DNA of 64,000 nucleotides from Bradyrhizobium zhanjiangense (lineage in GTDB: Bacteria; Pseudomonadota; Alphaproteobacteria; Rhizobiales; Xanthobacteraceae): contig NZ_CP022221.1 in assembly GCF_004114935.1 (NCBI RefSeq), positions 2,501,001 to 2,565,000 of the forward strand, read 5' to 3'. This document shows, in pieces, positions 27,399-36,850 of the stretch. Below the pieces are notes generated by a model. It worked only from the letters and a program-made list of their open reading frames with translations. It searched no databases and was not told the origin of the DNA. How positions within the stretch are numbered: position 1 is the stretch's first letter; each line of letters starts with the position of its first letter. The translations under genes were made by a program, and so were the position numbers.

Positions 27399-29099
27399 CT
27401 ATCGGCTCCTGTCGGGGCTACTCTCATGCAGCAAGACATCGTTCTCCGAGCGATCCGGAATCTCTTCCTGCCAGCGCACTGATCCGAACGGTCGCTCCAG
27501 CATGCGACGTACCCGCACAGGATTGGGACCGACGTGAAAAGCTGCCGCCTCGCTCTCCAGCGCACGTTCCGATCTCGTCGCGCGGTTTCGCTGGCGCAGG
27601 TAGTCGAACCAGGTGGGGCAGTGATAGCGCTCCGTCCAGGAGTCCGGATCGGCGATGTCGCGCGCGATCGACCACCCATACGCACCATTACGCTGTCGGA
27701 ACAGCTGGACTGCCTGCATGGCGTTGTGGAACGCCCTCGCATTCTCCTGCGCAACTCGATATTCGATCTCGACTACCAGAGGGCCGCTCCTCCCGGTCAG
27801 CGCCAACTTCACGTCGGGATCCTCGAGCAGTTCGGGCTCTTCACCCCGCGCACCAACGCGCGGCATGGGTAGCCAAAGCCCTAGCAAAGGAGAGAGCAGC
27901 ATCAAGACGGCGGAGATCAGGAGCGCCGCTTCCACACCGGCGACATCAGCCAGGCTGCCCCAGCCCCAGCTACCGATCGCAACCCCTCCTGATCCGGCCG
28001 CCTGATAGGCTGCCAGGGATCGACCGGCAACCCAGCGTGGCGCCGATAGCTGCACACCGACGTTGAACAGCACCCAAGCCATCGTCCACACGGCCCCCGC
28101 CAGGAGCAGCGCAACAGCGGTCAAGATCGACTCCCGGCTCAGCGCCACAGCCAGGAGAGCGCAACCCATCGACACCGAGCAGGTCCGGATGGCCGCCTCC
28201 CCACTTAGCCGCTTGCGCATTTCGGGAATGTAGAGTGCACCGATTACCGAACCGAAGCCGAAAGCGCTCAGCAGAAGGCCATAGGTCTGCGCGCCGCCAT
28301 GCAGGAGATCTCGCGCCACAATGGGCATCAACGCGATGATCGAGCCGCCGATTAGTCCGGTCACCATGGAGCGGACCAAGACGATCTTGATGGCCGGGGA
28401 ATTGTTGATGTAACGCACCCCAGAGATAATGGCACGATTGAATTTTTCGCGAGGCAGCCGTGAAGGCTGCGCCACGCGGTTCCATACAAACAGTGCCCCC
28501 ATTAGCGGAAGATATAACAGCGCGTTCAGTGCAAATGACGCTACAGCGCCAGCGGTCGCAACGACGATGCCGCCGAGCGCAGGTCCTACGCTGCGCGCGA
28601 TATTGTAACTCATACCGTTCAATGCGACGGCAGCAGGCAGCGCATCGGGTGGCACCTGCTCACTTATCGACGATTGCCACGTTGGATCCATTAGCGCCAC
28701 GCCGCTCCCGACCACGAAGCACAAGGCCAGCAATAGCATCGGCGTAACCATGTCGAGCCAAGCAAATGCGGTCAGTGCAGTAGCGCCGGCGAATGCAATT
28801 CCCAGAGAAATAAGGGACACGATTCGGCGATCATGCATATCGGCGATCGCGCCCGCAGGCATTGCCATCAACATAACCGGAAGCGTAACTGCAGTCTGAA
28901 CTAGCGCGACCATGTCGGCCGACGACGTCATCTGCGTCATCGCCCATGCGGCGCCGACGCTCCGAATCAGAGCGCCCATATTTGAGAGAAGACCCGCGAG
29001 CCAGACGCGGCGAAAAGTAGCATGGCGGAGCGGCGCTGTGATGCCATCGCCGCCAAGCGTCTCGAGCTTTTGTACGTCGGTCATGTCAGCCGCTGCCAT
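27399..29099 (-). CDS. MFS transporter (EntS-like family) with extra C-terminal domain
   Basis: The 566-residue protein has about twelve membrane spans over residues 25-415, with the family-typical start FRRVWLAGLLSNMGALIRSVGAAWAM, the loop motif GAIADMHDRRIV between spans 2 and 3 and ADVAGVEAALLISAVLML near the last spans. This is the branch of drug or siderophore exporters. After the membrane part, residues of about 435-566 form a soluble cytoplasmic domain (VVEIEYRVAQENARAFHNAMQAVQLFRQRNGAYGWSIARDI and following). It resembles the monooxygenase-like ferredoxin fold attached to a subset of these exporters. ATG ending at 29099 is chosen since GAGGG lies four bases upstream. The gene is intact and stands alone. 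The exported substrate is unknown. Confidence 0.88.
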   Translation of the reverse strand: MAAADMTDVQKLETLGGDGITAPLRHATFRRVWLAGLLSNMGALIRSVGAAWAMTQMTSSADMVALVQTAVTLPVMLMAMPAGAIADMHDRRIVSLISLGIAFAGATALTAFAWLDMVTPMLLLALCFVVGSGVALMDPTWQSSISEQVPPDALPAAVALNGMSYNIARSVGPALGGIVVATAGAVASFALNALLYLPLMGALFVWNRVAQPSRLPREKFNRAIISGVRYINNSPAIKIVLVRSMVTGLIGGSIIALMPIVARDLLHGGAQTYGLLLSAFGFGSVIGALYIPEMRKRLSGEAAIRTCSVSMGCALLAVALSRESILTAVALLLAGAVWTMAWVLFNVGVQLSAPRWVAGRSLAAYQAAGSGGVAIGSWGWGSLADVAGVEAALLISAVLMLLSPLLGLWLPMPRVGARGEEPELLEDPDVKLALTGRSGPLVVEIEYRVAQENARAFHNAMQAVQLFRQRNGAYGWSIARDIADPDSWTERYHCPTWFDYLRQRNRATRSERALESEAAAFHVGPNPVRVRRMLERPFGSVRWQEEIPDRSENDVLLHESSPDRSR

Positions 29100-30108
29100 G
29101 CCTCCCTCGACGGAGCAGCCCATTCGCCAGAACGAAGTCTACGACGCTCCGCTTCCGGGCAGGCATCCGCAAGTCAAGCCCGGTCATGCGGATCAATTTA
29201 AAGATAAAGGCTCTCGCCCAACTATGAAACATTTTAAGCAACAAACGCCTTAGGCGGGCCCTGCAATTTCGCGTGCAGCTATCCCCGCCTTCTCGCAATT
29301 GCAGAACCTACGGAGCTCGACAATCACGCACTCGATGTCATTCGCATTCTTCGCTGAGGTGCGCTGAGCGCTTCAAGAACAATCAGACTACGGCATCACA
29401 ACGCAGATTTTTTGCGTTGTGGTACAGTCATGCGCTGAAAAAGCGCATGCCGAGGCGCGCCTTGGTGAGATACCGCATTCTGGATGAATCCAGAAAACGT
29501 GGCTGAACGAACGAGAGCGGTGACATCGACCCAGGGATCGACCATCTCCGCTCTGTCACTTTCGACCCCAACCACGTTTCAGACAAACCAGTGGTCTCTG
29601 GCAACCGCTCCGACCTTGATCCGGGAAGCTCCCATCGCGACAGCGCTTGACCCGGATCCGTCGAGCGCTCACATGTACACAAATCGTACCATGTGATCTT
29701 CTTCGCGACTCGAGTTGGAAGGTGTTGGTCTCGATATCCAGGCCTCCGATCAGGCGGCGCTGACCCTGGCATGAATAGCACACGGTCGGAGATCGTCCTC
29801 GTCGGCCGCCAGACAACTTAGCGGTTGTTTGATGCGCTATTGCCTACGGGGGCGCACCTGGGGATATCCGGGCAATTGCCAATTCTCGACCTACACCCAA
29901 TGCTTGATGATGGTATCGGGCACAGACGTCTATTGTAAAATGAACCCAACCTACGCGTTCCAACGACATGGATGGGGACCTCGCTGAAGGGACAAGATTG
30001 GCGGCCCGCGATCTAAACCGTCTGCCTCGGTCCATCAAACTGACAGAAAGCCCTTATTTCGTTTGCCCCAGCGAGGCTGCTGCGTGCGCGACACGGTCTT
30101 CCCCACGA
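29100..30108. other. Region without a recognisable gene
   Basis: About 1 kb holds no recognisable gene. Around 29519-29690 a plus-strand frame (GDIDPGIDHLRSVTFDPN and onward to a stop near 29650) looks faintly protein-like, but no family is evident. No repeat, tRNA or insertion-sequence end is visible. The region upstream of the MFS start (29100-29260) must hold its promoter, which I cannot pinpoint. Confidence 0.4.
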
Positions 30109-30687
30109 TCAGGAAGTCTCTGCGAGCTGCAAGAAATTCATAAGCAGCACGTGCCCTTGTTGCGTTAGAATCGATTCCGGGTGAAATTGCACGCCATGGG
30201 TTGGGTGATAACGATGTGCGAGAGCCATAATCTCGCCTTCATCAGAACGTGCTGTGACCCTGAGATGCGGCGAGCGTGCATCGTTGAGCTCAACAACAAG
30301 AGAATGATAGCGTCCAACGGAAAGAGGGGAGGGGAGTTCATTGAACAGCCCTCGCCCATCATGCGTTATCGACGAGGACCGTCCGTGCATAGGGCGACGT
30401 GCACGTGCCACGCGCCCACCGAAAACGTGCCCAATGCATTGGTGTCCGAGACAAATTCCGAGAATTGGAATGCGACCGGACAGCTCGCGGACAACGGCAC
30501 TGGATATTCCGGCTTCCGTTGGGGTGCATGGACCCGGAGAGATGACAATTGCGCGCGGCTTCAAATTAACCACATCGCTGACGCTCACTGCGTCGTTCCG
30601 GATCACTTGGGTTCCTTCGCCGAGTTTATGCAAATAGCGTGCAATGTTGAAGACGAACGAGTCGTAGTTGTCGATGATGACGATCAA
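30109..30687 (-). CDS. trpG: Anthranilate/aminodeoxychorismate synthase glutamine amidotransferase subunit
   Basis: The 192-residue protein is a class I glutamine amidotransferase of the TrpG/PabA family, which releases ammonia from glutamine for chorismate-based synthesis of anthranilate or 4-aminobenzoate precursors. The start MIVIIDNYDSFVFN is diagnostic, ISPGPCTPTEAG forms the oxyanion region, the nucleophile Cys79 is in GICLGHQ, and the other triad residues are His169 and Glu171 in GVQFHPES. The gene overlaps the upstream trpE/pabB-type stub by ATGA, as in fused or coupled operons. Since the synthase partner is truncated, the amidotransferase is probably orphaned, unless it pairs with a synthase elsewhere. 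TrpG and PabA cannot be separated from this sequence alone. Confidence 0.9.
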   Translation of the reverse strand: MIVIIDNYDSFVFNIARYLHKLGEGTQVIRNDAVSVSDVVNLKPRAIVISPGPCTPTEAGISSAVVRELSGRIPILGICLGHQCIGHVFGGRVARARRPMHGRSSSITHDGRGLFNELPSPLSVGRYHSLVVELNDARSPHLRVTARSDEGEIMALAHRYHPTHGVQFHPESILTQQGHVLLMNFLQLAETS

Positions 30688-30793
30688 AACGCACCCGATT
30701 TATCGGCACAAAAAGCGTCAAAGATCCGCCGCGCCTTGGCAAGCGTTTCCTCGTATTCCGCCTCGGACTTCGACATCGCAGTTATGCCGCTAC
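30684..30793 (-). pseudogene. 3' stub of an anthranilate/aminodeoxychorismate synthase component I gene
   Basis: The last 36 residues (SSGITAMSKSEAEYEETLAKARRIFDAF and a short tail) match the C-terminal helix of TrpE/PabB chorismate-binding enzymes, where the family reads like GGGI-x-x-S-D-P-x-x-EYEET. The stop overlaps the start of the amidotransferase gene by four bases. Everything upstream has been replaced by an IS3-family element that begins at 30794. The remainder of the gene is not on the far side of that element, so a deletion accompanied or followed the insertion. Confidence 0.75.
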
Positions 30794-30856
30794 TGACCTG
30801 CCACTGCGAATTTCCTCCAGAAGGAGTTAGAGTCCGGCCCGAAGAAGGACGGACAG

Positions 30857-31123
30857 ATGAAGCGAGCAAGGTTCACGGAAGAGCAGATTATCGCGGTATT
30901 GAAGGAGCATGAGGCTGGGGCGAAGACAGCCGACCTGGCTCGCAAGCACGGTGTTTCCGAGGCGACGATCTACAATTGGAAGGCCAAATTCGGCGGCATG
31001 GACGTTTCCGAAGCGAAGCGGCTGAGGGCCTTGGAAGAGGAGAACGCGAAGCTGAAGAAGCTTCTGGCCGAGCAGATGCTCGATGCGGCCGCACTTCGCG
31101 AGCTCCTTTCAAAAAAATGGTAG
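30857..31123 (+). CDS. IS3-family transposase OrfA
   Basis: The 88-residue protein has a helix-turn-helix ([17 protein letters not shown], then [24 protein letters not shown]) that binds the IS ends, followed by a leucine-zipper helix ([19 protein letters not shown]) for oligomerisation. It ends KKW with the stop at 31121-31123. The run of seven A residues at 31111-31117 just before the end is a typical slippery site for -1 frameshifting, which would yield the OrfAB transposase. Confidence 0.9.
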   Translation: MKRARFTEEQIIAVLKEHEAGAKTADLARKHGVSEATIYNWKAKFGGMDVSEAKRLRALEEENAKLKKLLAEQMLDAAALRELLSKKW

Positions 31124-32043
31124 GGCCCGCCGCCAAGCGCGCTGCGGTCGCGCATCTGCAGGCCGTCATGAGCCTGTCGGAACGGCGGGCCTGCTCGATT
31201 GTGGGGGCGGATCGGAAGATGATCCGCTATCGCTTCAGCCGCCCGCCGAACGCAGTTCTGCGTGGCCGATTGCGCGATCTCGCCAACGAGCGGCGGCGTT
31301 TCGGCTATCGCCGGTTGTTCGTCCTGCTGCGGCGGGAGGGCGAGCCCTCGGGGATCAACCGGATCTACCGGCTTTACCGCGAGGAAGGGCTCACCGTCCG
31401 CAAGCGGCGGGCTCGCCGCAAGGCCGTGGGGACCCGCGCCCCGATCCTGGTCGAGGCGAGGCCCAACGCGCGCTGGTCGCTGGACTTCGTCCACGACCAG
31501 TTCGCCAATGGCCGACGCTTCCGCATCCTCAACATCGTCGACGACGTCACCAAGGAATGCCTGGGCGCCATTCCGGAGACGTCGATCTCGGGGCGGCGCG
31601 TGGCCCGCGAACTGACGGCAATCGTCGAGCGACGCGGCAAGCCAGGAATGATCGTGTCCGACCATGGCACCGAATTCACCTGCAACGCCATGCTCGCTTG
31701 GTGCAAGGACGCAGCCATCGATTGGCACTTCATTGCGCCGGGAAAGCCGATGCAGAACGGCTTCGTCGAGAGTTTCAATGGCCGGATGCGCGATGAGCTA
31801 CTCAACGAGACCCTGTTCTTCGATCTCGTTGACGCCCGCGCCAAGATCGCCAACTGGGTCGCCGACTACAATCTCCAGCGTCCCCACTCGTCGCTGAAAT
31901 ACCTGACCCCCGCGGCCTACGCCGCCCACCTCACCGCAACGGACGATCGGCTGCGCAACCCCGATCAGCTCCGCCGATCGTCCGTTGCTCCATCCGCGCC
32001 ACTTGGCGTACAAACCCCCGAGACTCTAACTGCCGCTGGATGA
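31117..32043 (+). CDS. IS3-family transposase OrfB (DDE integrase domain)
   Basis: OrfB lies in the -1 frame relative to OrfA and is shown from the ATG at 31117 that overlaps its end, although expression is expected mainly as an OrfAB fusion. An HTH_21-type N-terminal helix region ([16 protein letters not shown]) precedes the rve integrase core. The catalytic residues are visible: Asp in [10 protein letters not shown], Asp in VSDHGTEF and Glu in [13 protein letters not shown], together with the downstream [15 protein letters not shown] box. The frame is complete, so the element could be transposition-competent. It ends at 32043, 18 bases before the end of the element. Confidence 0.9.
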   Translation: MVGPAAKRAAVAHLQAVMSLSERRACSIVGADRKMIRYRFSRPPNAVLRGRLRDLANERRRFGYRRLFVLLRREGEPSGINRIYRLYREEGLTVRKRRARRKAVGTRAPILVEARPNARWSLDFVHDQFANGRRFRILNIVDDVTKECLGAIPETSISGRRVARELTAIVERRGKPGMIVSDHGTEFTCNAMLAWCKDAAIDWHFIAPGKPMQNGFVESFNGRMRDELLNETLFFDLVDARAKIANWVADYNLQRPHSSLKYLTPAAYAAHLTATDDRLRNPDQLRRSSVAPSAPLGVQTPETLTAAG

Positions 32044-32061
32044 AAATGCAGTGGCAGGTCA

Positions 32062-32117
32062 TCGGAGAAAACCAAGAAAAACTGAGCGATCAACAAAAAT
32101 CCCAGAAGTCTCTTCAT
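32062..32117 (-). pseudogene. Truncated 5' end of a secreted-protein gene
   Basis: An ATG ending at 32117 begins a classical signal-peptide start (MKRLLGFLLIAQFFLVFS), which after 18 codons runs into the end of the IS3 element. The upstream GGGG at about 7 bases could serve as ribosome binding site. The rest of the gene is absent from the other side of the element, so only the signal peptide remains. The protein cannot be identified. Confidence 0.45.
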
Positions 32118-32594
32118 ATTGAAGCCCCAAGAGAGTTGGCTAAAAAAGTAACTTAGATCAGCAGTTTGGTATAACTCGAGGCGACGTTCGCTGCTCTTAT
32201 CTCGCATTCGGCAACGGAATGCGGCGCATATGCGCGAAATCAGGTTGGATCGCGGCGGAGTCAGCGTCCCTCGAGCCACAGCGGCCCTGCTTGCCCCTGG
32301 GGGGCGAGCTCCGAGCCGATGCTCGATTATTTTGGGTGAGGCGGACTTCTCATGACCTCATCCGTTAAAGCCCCGTTTTCACGATGCTCTCACCGAAATC
32401 GTCGATCGATGGTGCCGAATGTAGAAGGGCGCTTCACCTGCAGCTGCGCGACAAAGGTGCTGATCTCCACTCGCTACATCGCAATGCCATTGCTGACGCG
32501 GCGATAGCGAGATTGCCGGCGAGATTGCGGTCAGCACCCGTGCCTCACCGCAGCTCTTGACGGTTGCCCGTTATCACGTCAACGAGAAAGGCCG
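32118..32594. other. Intergenic region
   Basis: No gene or insertion-sequence end is recognisable between the truncated secreted-protein start and the small membrane protein. GAGAAAGG just before 32595 is the ribosome binding site of the following gene. Nothing else can be supported. Confidence 0.4.
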
Positions 32595-33140
32595 ATGAAT
32601 GGGAATGGCAAGCTGAGGATGATGGATGTGATTGATCAAGCGAACGCCTCGGAGTTACCATCCGTCTTGCACAAATCCCCGCGACGTTTTTCCTGGGTTC
32701 TCGCGATCGTGGTCATCTCCTTTGGTCTGTGTGCCGGGGCAACCTACTATTGGACTAGCATCGAGACAGTTTTCGCGACATCGTCGGTGCGTGAACCTGC
32801 CTCAATGCCCGGCTTGCCACCTGAAGACAGGGAAGGTCTCTCGGAGATTCGATCAGGGCAACAAAAGGCGAGAGATGAAATTGCAGAGCTCAATCGCAAT
32901 ATCGGTGCGCAGCAAGCCGATCTGAAACGGATGGCGGACCAGATCGCGGCGCTCACCGCGAAGATCGAATCGTTGCAGAATATACCCGTGCCTGCCTCTG
33001 TGCTGCCGGCTCCTTCTCCGCCGGCCGCCCATCCCGCTTTGAGGCCAGCGAAGAGAGTGGTCCAACCATCTAAACCAGAAGGGCCAATCTCGATCGGGGG
33101 CGCGCCGCTGATTCCTGAGCCCGGCTCCGACCAGCGTTGA
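32595..33140 (+). CDS. Single-span membrane protein with coiled coil, function unknown
   Basis: The 181-residue protein has a cytoplasmic N-terminus of about 30 residues, one membrane span (WVLAIVVISFGLCAGATYYW, about residues 33-52), and a predicted periplasmic part. The part after the span contains a heptad-rich coiled coil (GQQKARDEIAELNRNIGAQQADLKRMADQIAALTAKIESL, written here only as positions about 88-127) and a Pro-rich tail. Similar small anchored coiled-coil proteins occur widely in rhizobia as hypothetical proteins. ATG 32595 has GAGAAAGG upstream. It stands alone between mobile elements and appears intact. No function can be assigned. Confidence 0.72.
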   Translation: MNGNGKLRMMDVIDQANASELPSVLHKSPRRFSWVLAIVVISFGLCAGATYYWTSIETVFATSSVREPASMPGLPPEDREGLSEIRSGQQKARDEIAELNRNIGAQQADLKRMADQIAALTAKIESLQNIPVPASVLPAPSPPAAHPALRPAKRVVQPSKPEGPISIGGAPLIPEPGSDQR

Positions 33141-33255
33141 TCCAGAAGACGGCTCTACTGGCCGTGCGAGCCCTTGACCATGGCTCCATTGATGGCTCTG
33201 TGCGTCTAAAAAGAGTGCCAGCGCACAATCAACATCGCTAGTGATGCGCTATCCT

Positions 33256-34370
33256 TCAGGCTTTCTCTGTAATTCGCAGCAGATGAGAGGCGCGGGTCTC
33301 AATGACGGCCCGGATCGCCTTGAGAATAGCGTGGGTCGCGCCTGCCTCTTCCCGCTCCATCAGGAGGTTGTCGGCCGCGCTTCTGATCCTGTCTGCCGAT
33401 TCCTTGATGTCCTTGATGAGCAGACGTTGCGCGCCGCGTGTTGCGGGAACGAGTGTCAGCCAGTGCTGCAACTGAATCGTATCCGGAACTGAGCGCCCGC
33501 CAATGGCCATGGCGAGCTTTTTCGCCAGCCGCGGGTAAGCGGCCGTGCAGAGGACGTCATAAAGCGGGGCGAGGTCCTGCACTTCGCTCGATAAAGCAGA
33601 GCATAGTTCTTCCCATGCGCATCGGCATTGCCGACCAGATAGTGGAAAATAAGCATGCGGATGAAATTCAACCGGTCGGCTGCCGGACGTGCTGTGGCGC
33701 GATCGATAAGGTCGAGTGAACGCTCGGTCCCTGGTCCTCCTTCCTCCTCGTACTTGAGCTCCGGAGGAACGCTCAATGCCTGGCAGAAATCCTCCTGATG
33801 CAGGCGTGAGATGGTGCCGTCGTCGTGTCTTGAACGGTCGTACCGTTCGATCAGAAGAAATGAAATAGCCCCCTGCCGGCGCATCTCGACGTCAGGCACA
33901 GGCAGCTTTAGGCGTGCAGCGAGGCGCAGACAAAAGAGTTCATTCTCGACGCTGCCCTCCAGCGCCTGATGAAGGGCTTTAGAATGTGCGTGGTCGGCCG
34001 CCCCCCTTGGCAAGTCCAATTGTCTCTCCCTCAAGGCAAACAGCGAGCTTGTCCTGCACTCCGGCGAGCGACAGCCGCACGCCCTCCTCGCCGCCGAGGA
34101 GAGGGCGCTCACGGAGTTTGCCCAAAATTTCTTCGAGCCGGGCAGGCGTCAGCGCTTCGACCCCATCGTCTTCGGAGGAGGCGGGGGCATGACCGGCTGG
34201 ATAGAGAGACAAAGCGCTGGCGCATTCCCCGCCGATCACTTCAAGGAGGCCGAAGGCATTTCCCGCGGAGATCCCAAGCGCGCCGGCGAGACGCTGCCGG
34301 GCGCCTTCATCGGGCAAAAGGCCTGAAAAGAAGGGGCGGATGCGGATTCCGCTCGATGTCGCCTGCTATT
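33256..34370 (-). pseudogene. hipA: HipA-family kinase (toxin), frameshifted and 5'-truncated
   Basis: The fragments rebuild a HipA-type serine/threonine kinase, the toxin of HipBA systems. From the right, RIRPFFSGLLPDEGARQRLAGALG and GVRLSLAGVQDKLAV belong to the N-terminal part. After a frameshift near 34010 follow HQALEGSVENELFCLRLAARLKL, ISFLLIERYDR and FHYLVGNADAHGKNYALLY, the catalytic loop with the conserved NADAHGKN. After another frameshift near 33590, LAPLYDVLCTAAYPRLAKKLAMAIGG continues to the C-terminus at 33256. The first about 60 residues and the antitoxin gene hipB are missing; an IS21-end fragment abuts the truncation at about 34371. The kinase cannot be made as it stands. Confidence 0.82.
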
Positions 34371-34372
34371 CC

Positions 34373-34393
34373 GAGATGATCTCGCCCACCATT
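34373..34393. repeat. Isolated IS21-end sequence, left copy of a 21-bp direct repeat
   Basis: These 21 bases (starting GAGATGATCTCGCCCACC) recur exactly at 36921-36941, where they form the first of four terminal repeats of the IS21-family element. The two copies flank the IS91-type element between them. The left copy abuts the truncated hipA gene. Confidence 0.8.
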
Positions 34394-34498
34394 GAACGAA
34401 CCCGCTACGCGGGAGTGGGGGCAAGCCTGGTGAACTGAGGTGTCCTGTCTGAGAGGATGTTGGTCTTCGCACCACCCCTCTCAAGACAGGAGACCCAG

Positions 34499-35358
34499 AT
34501 GGCTACCATGAGCCCTCTTCGGCAGCGCATGATCGAGGACATGACGGTCCGCAATCTGTCGCCGTCGACTCAACAATCCTATATCTATGCGATCGCAAAG
34601 TTTAGCCGCCATTTCGGCTACGCCCCGGACCGGTTGAGTTTCGAGCAGGTCCGCGCCTATCAACTGCATCTCATCGGCCAAAAGCGTTCGTGGTCCCACA
34701 TCAATCAGGTGGCCTGCGCGCTGCGGTTCTTCTACGGCGTCACACTCGGGCAGACGGAGGCATTCGAGCGGATCATCGGTGGCCAGAAGCCTGACAAGCT
34801 CCCGCTCGTGCTTAGTGCCGAAGAGATCGAGCGCTTCCTGGACGCGGTTACAGGGGTGCGCAATCGCGTCGTGCTGGCGACGGCTTATGCGGCTGGCTTA
34901 CGGGCTAGTGAAGTCGTCCGCCTGAAGGTGAGCTCGATCGACAGCAAACGAATGTTGATCCACATCGAGAACGGCAAGGGCGGCAGGGATCGTTACGCGA
35001 TGCTTTCTCCGCGACTGCTGGAGATTCTGCGCACGTACTGGATGCGAGCCCGACCGGGCTATGGCTATTTCCAGGCCAAGACCCCAGTGAACATGTCAGC
35101 GTCCGCTGCGTCCAGGCGGCCTGCCGCGCCGCCCGCCGCCGCGCTCGGCTTGCCAAGCCGATTACTGTCCATACGCTCCGGCACTCGTTTGCGACCCATC
35201 TCCTGGAAAGCGGGATCGACATTCGCATCATTCAAGTTCTGCTCGGACATGCCGAGCTGGGATCGACCGCGCGCTACGCTCAGGTCGCGACCAATCTGCT
35301 CGCCCGCACGACCAGCCCATTCGATGGACTCTCCGTCAGGGTGATCCCACCCGACTGA
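34499..35358 (+). pseudogene. Tyrosine recombinase of the IS91-type element, one frameshift
   Basis: The first 190 residues (MATMSPLRQRMIEDMTVRNL, SAM-like core-binding domain, then [19 protein letters not shown] with the first catalytic Arg, and [16 protein letters not shown]) are in one frame. One base is lost near 35058, after which the true frame reads [30 protein letters not shown] (second catalytic Arg and His), [17 protein letters not shown] (nucleophile Tyr) and stops at 35356-35358. In the present frame the tail is Pro/Ala/Ser-rich nonsense ending at 35344. ATG 34499 has AGGAG upstream. The transposase gene follows within 10 bases. Confidence 0.85.
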
Positions 35359-35367
35359 GCTGCGCAT

Positions 35368-36561
35368 ATGCGCCCCGTGCTCGAGGTGGCGGACATCCTC
35401 CGCCGCCACGGCGGCGCGTTCCGTGCCGCGCAGGGTCCTCGGCTGTCCTCCGATCAGCGCCGTGCGATGGCGGCCATCGAGGCGTGTCGCACAGCGACGC
35501 TCGGCGGCCACGTCGAGCGGTGCGACGACTGCGGCCTGGTCCGCGTCGCCTATAACAGCTGTCGCGATCGGCACTGTCCAAAGTGCCAAGCGCTCGCGCG
35601 CGCCCAATGGCTCGTCGAGCGCCAGGCCGACCTGCTGCCGGTCCCCTATTTCCATGTCGTCTTCACCGTGCCGGCGCCCGTGGCCGCCATCGCGCTGCAG
35701 AACAAGGCGGTGGTCTACGACATCCTGCTCAAGGCAGCAGCCGAGACGATCCGTCTCATCAGCGCCGACCCGAAGCATCTCGGTGCCGAGACCGGGATGA
35801 TCGCCATTCTCCATACCTGGGGCCAGACCCTGACGCATCATCCACATGCCCATTGCCTCGTGCCAGGCGGCGGGATCGCCCCTGATGGAAGCTGGGTTCA
35901 TTGTCGCCCCGGCTTCTTCCTTCCCGTTCGCGTCCTGTCACGATTGTATCGTCGGCTATTCCTGGAGCGCCTGCAGGCGGCGTTCGATGGCACCAAGCTC
36001 CAATTCTTCGGCCATCTCGCGCACCTCGTCGAGCCAGCGGCATTCGCCAGCCATCTAAACGCCCTCCGCAAGGTCGAGTGGGTCGTCTACGCCAAGCGTC
36101 CCTTCGGCGGACCAGAACAGGTTCTGGCCTATCTTGGGCGCTACACCCATCGCGTTGCGATCGCCAACGGCCGGCTCCTTAGCTGTGACCAGGGCCACGT
36201 CCGCTTCCGGTGGAAGGATTATCGCGCTGGCAACAAATCCAAAGTGATGACACTCGACACTGAGGAGTTCCTTCGTCGCTTTCTGCTCCACATATTGCCG
36301 AAGGGGTTCCGCCGCATCCGTCATTTTGGTTTCCTGGCGAACGCCTGCCGCGCCGCCAAACTCGCGCGCATCCGAGCGGCGCTTGACGCGCCGCAGCCAC
36401 CTCCGCCTGCCGAAGCTGTCAACTATCGTGAGCGCTGCGCCATCCTCCTTGGTCACCGCCTCGACTTGTGCCCCATCTGCGGAGGCCGCATGGTCGAGAT
36501 TGGACCTGTGCCGCGTGCGCCAGCGCAGCGACGCGCAGCACCTCGCTGCGATACATCATGA
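35368..36561 (+). CDS. IS91-family transposase (HUH nuclease)
   Basis: The 397-residue protein starts with a zinc-finger region (CDDCGLVRVAYNSCRDRHCPKCQ, about residues 52-75), followed by the HUH motif HPHAH in LTHHPHAHCLVPGG and the region YLGRYTHRVAIAN with the active Tyr. Together these form the single-strand nuclease of IS91-type rolling-circle transposition. A C-terminal Cys pair (LCPICGG) adds another metal knuckle. The length matches the family and no interruption is seen. It is translationally close to the recombinase gene. The protein should nick and join at the ends of the element. Confidence 0.9.
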   Translation: MRPVLEVADILRRHGGAFRAAQGPRLSSDQRRAMAAIEACRTATLGGHVERCDDCGLVRVAYNSCRDRHCPKCQALARAQWLVERQADLLPVPYFHVVFTVPAPVAAIALQNKAVVYDILLKAAAETIRLISADPKHLGAETGMIAILHTWGQTLTHHPHAHCLVPGGGIAPDGSWVHCRPGFFLPVRVLSRLYRRLFLERLQAAFDGTKLQFFGHLAHLVEPAAFASHLNALRKVEWVVYAKRPFGGPEQVLAYLGRYTHRVAIANGRLLSCDQGHVRFRWKDYRAGNKSKVMTLDTEEFLRRFLLHILPKGFRRIRHFGFLANACRAAKLARIRAALDAPQPPPPAEAVNYRERCAILLGHRLDLCPICGGRMVEIGPVPRAPAQRRAAPRCDTS

Positions 36562-36850
36562 CCGACGACCTCGACTTGTCCGCTCCCACTGCACGCGCTG
36601 CCCTGCCGACGTTCTCCGTCGGAACGATCAAGCACGCTCACAACGCCCGCCGAACGGGCGATAGTCAGCCGCCTGGGCTTGACGCGCCGTTCGACGCTAT
36701 CGACGGCGGCATCCTTTGCTGCCAACATCAGCGACAATCTGCGGCCACACTCGCTCGCGGGCCCGACATCGGGTCAATCGCGCCTACCGGCGCCTAGATC
36801 GAACCCCCATAGGTCCGCGCTCACAAGACGCGGCTTCGTTCAATCCAGCT

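Larger units (their letters stand above)
30794..32061 (+). mobile_element. Complete IS3-family (IS407-like) insertion sequence
   Basis: The 1268-bp element carries two overlapping transposase frames and imperfect inverted ends of about 45 bases. The outermost 14 bases, TGACCTGCCACTGC, match at both ends (30794-30807 and 32048-32061 inverted), and GAGTTAGAGTC-type blocks match further in. The element looks intact and possibly active. The flanking three or four bases differ on the two sides (CTAC and TCGG), so no target duplication is left. The left flank is a trpE/pabB stub and the right flank the truncated 5' end of another gene. Confidence 0.85.

Noticed and set aside
27302..28066. 254-residue plus-strand ORF
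   Set aside because: It is antisense to the MFS exporter, Arg/Ser/Pro-rich and without a ribosome binding site or domain.
30181..30912. 243-residue plus-strand ORF
   Set aside because: It is antisense to the trpG-type gene with its intact catalytic triad and runs into the IS3 element; no domain is visible.
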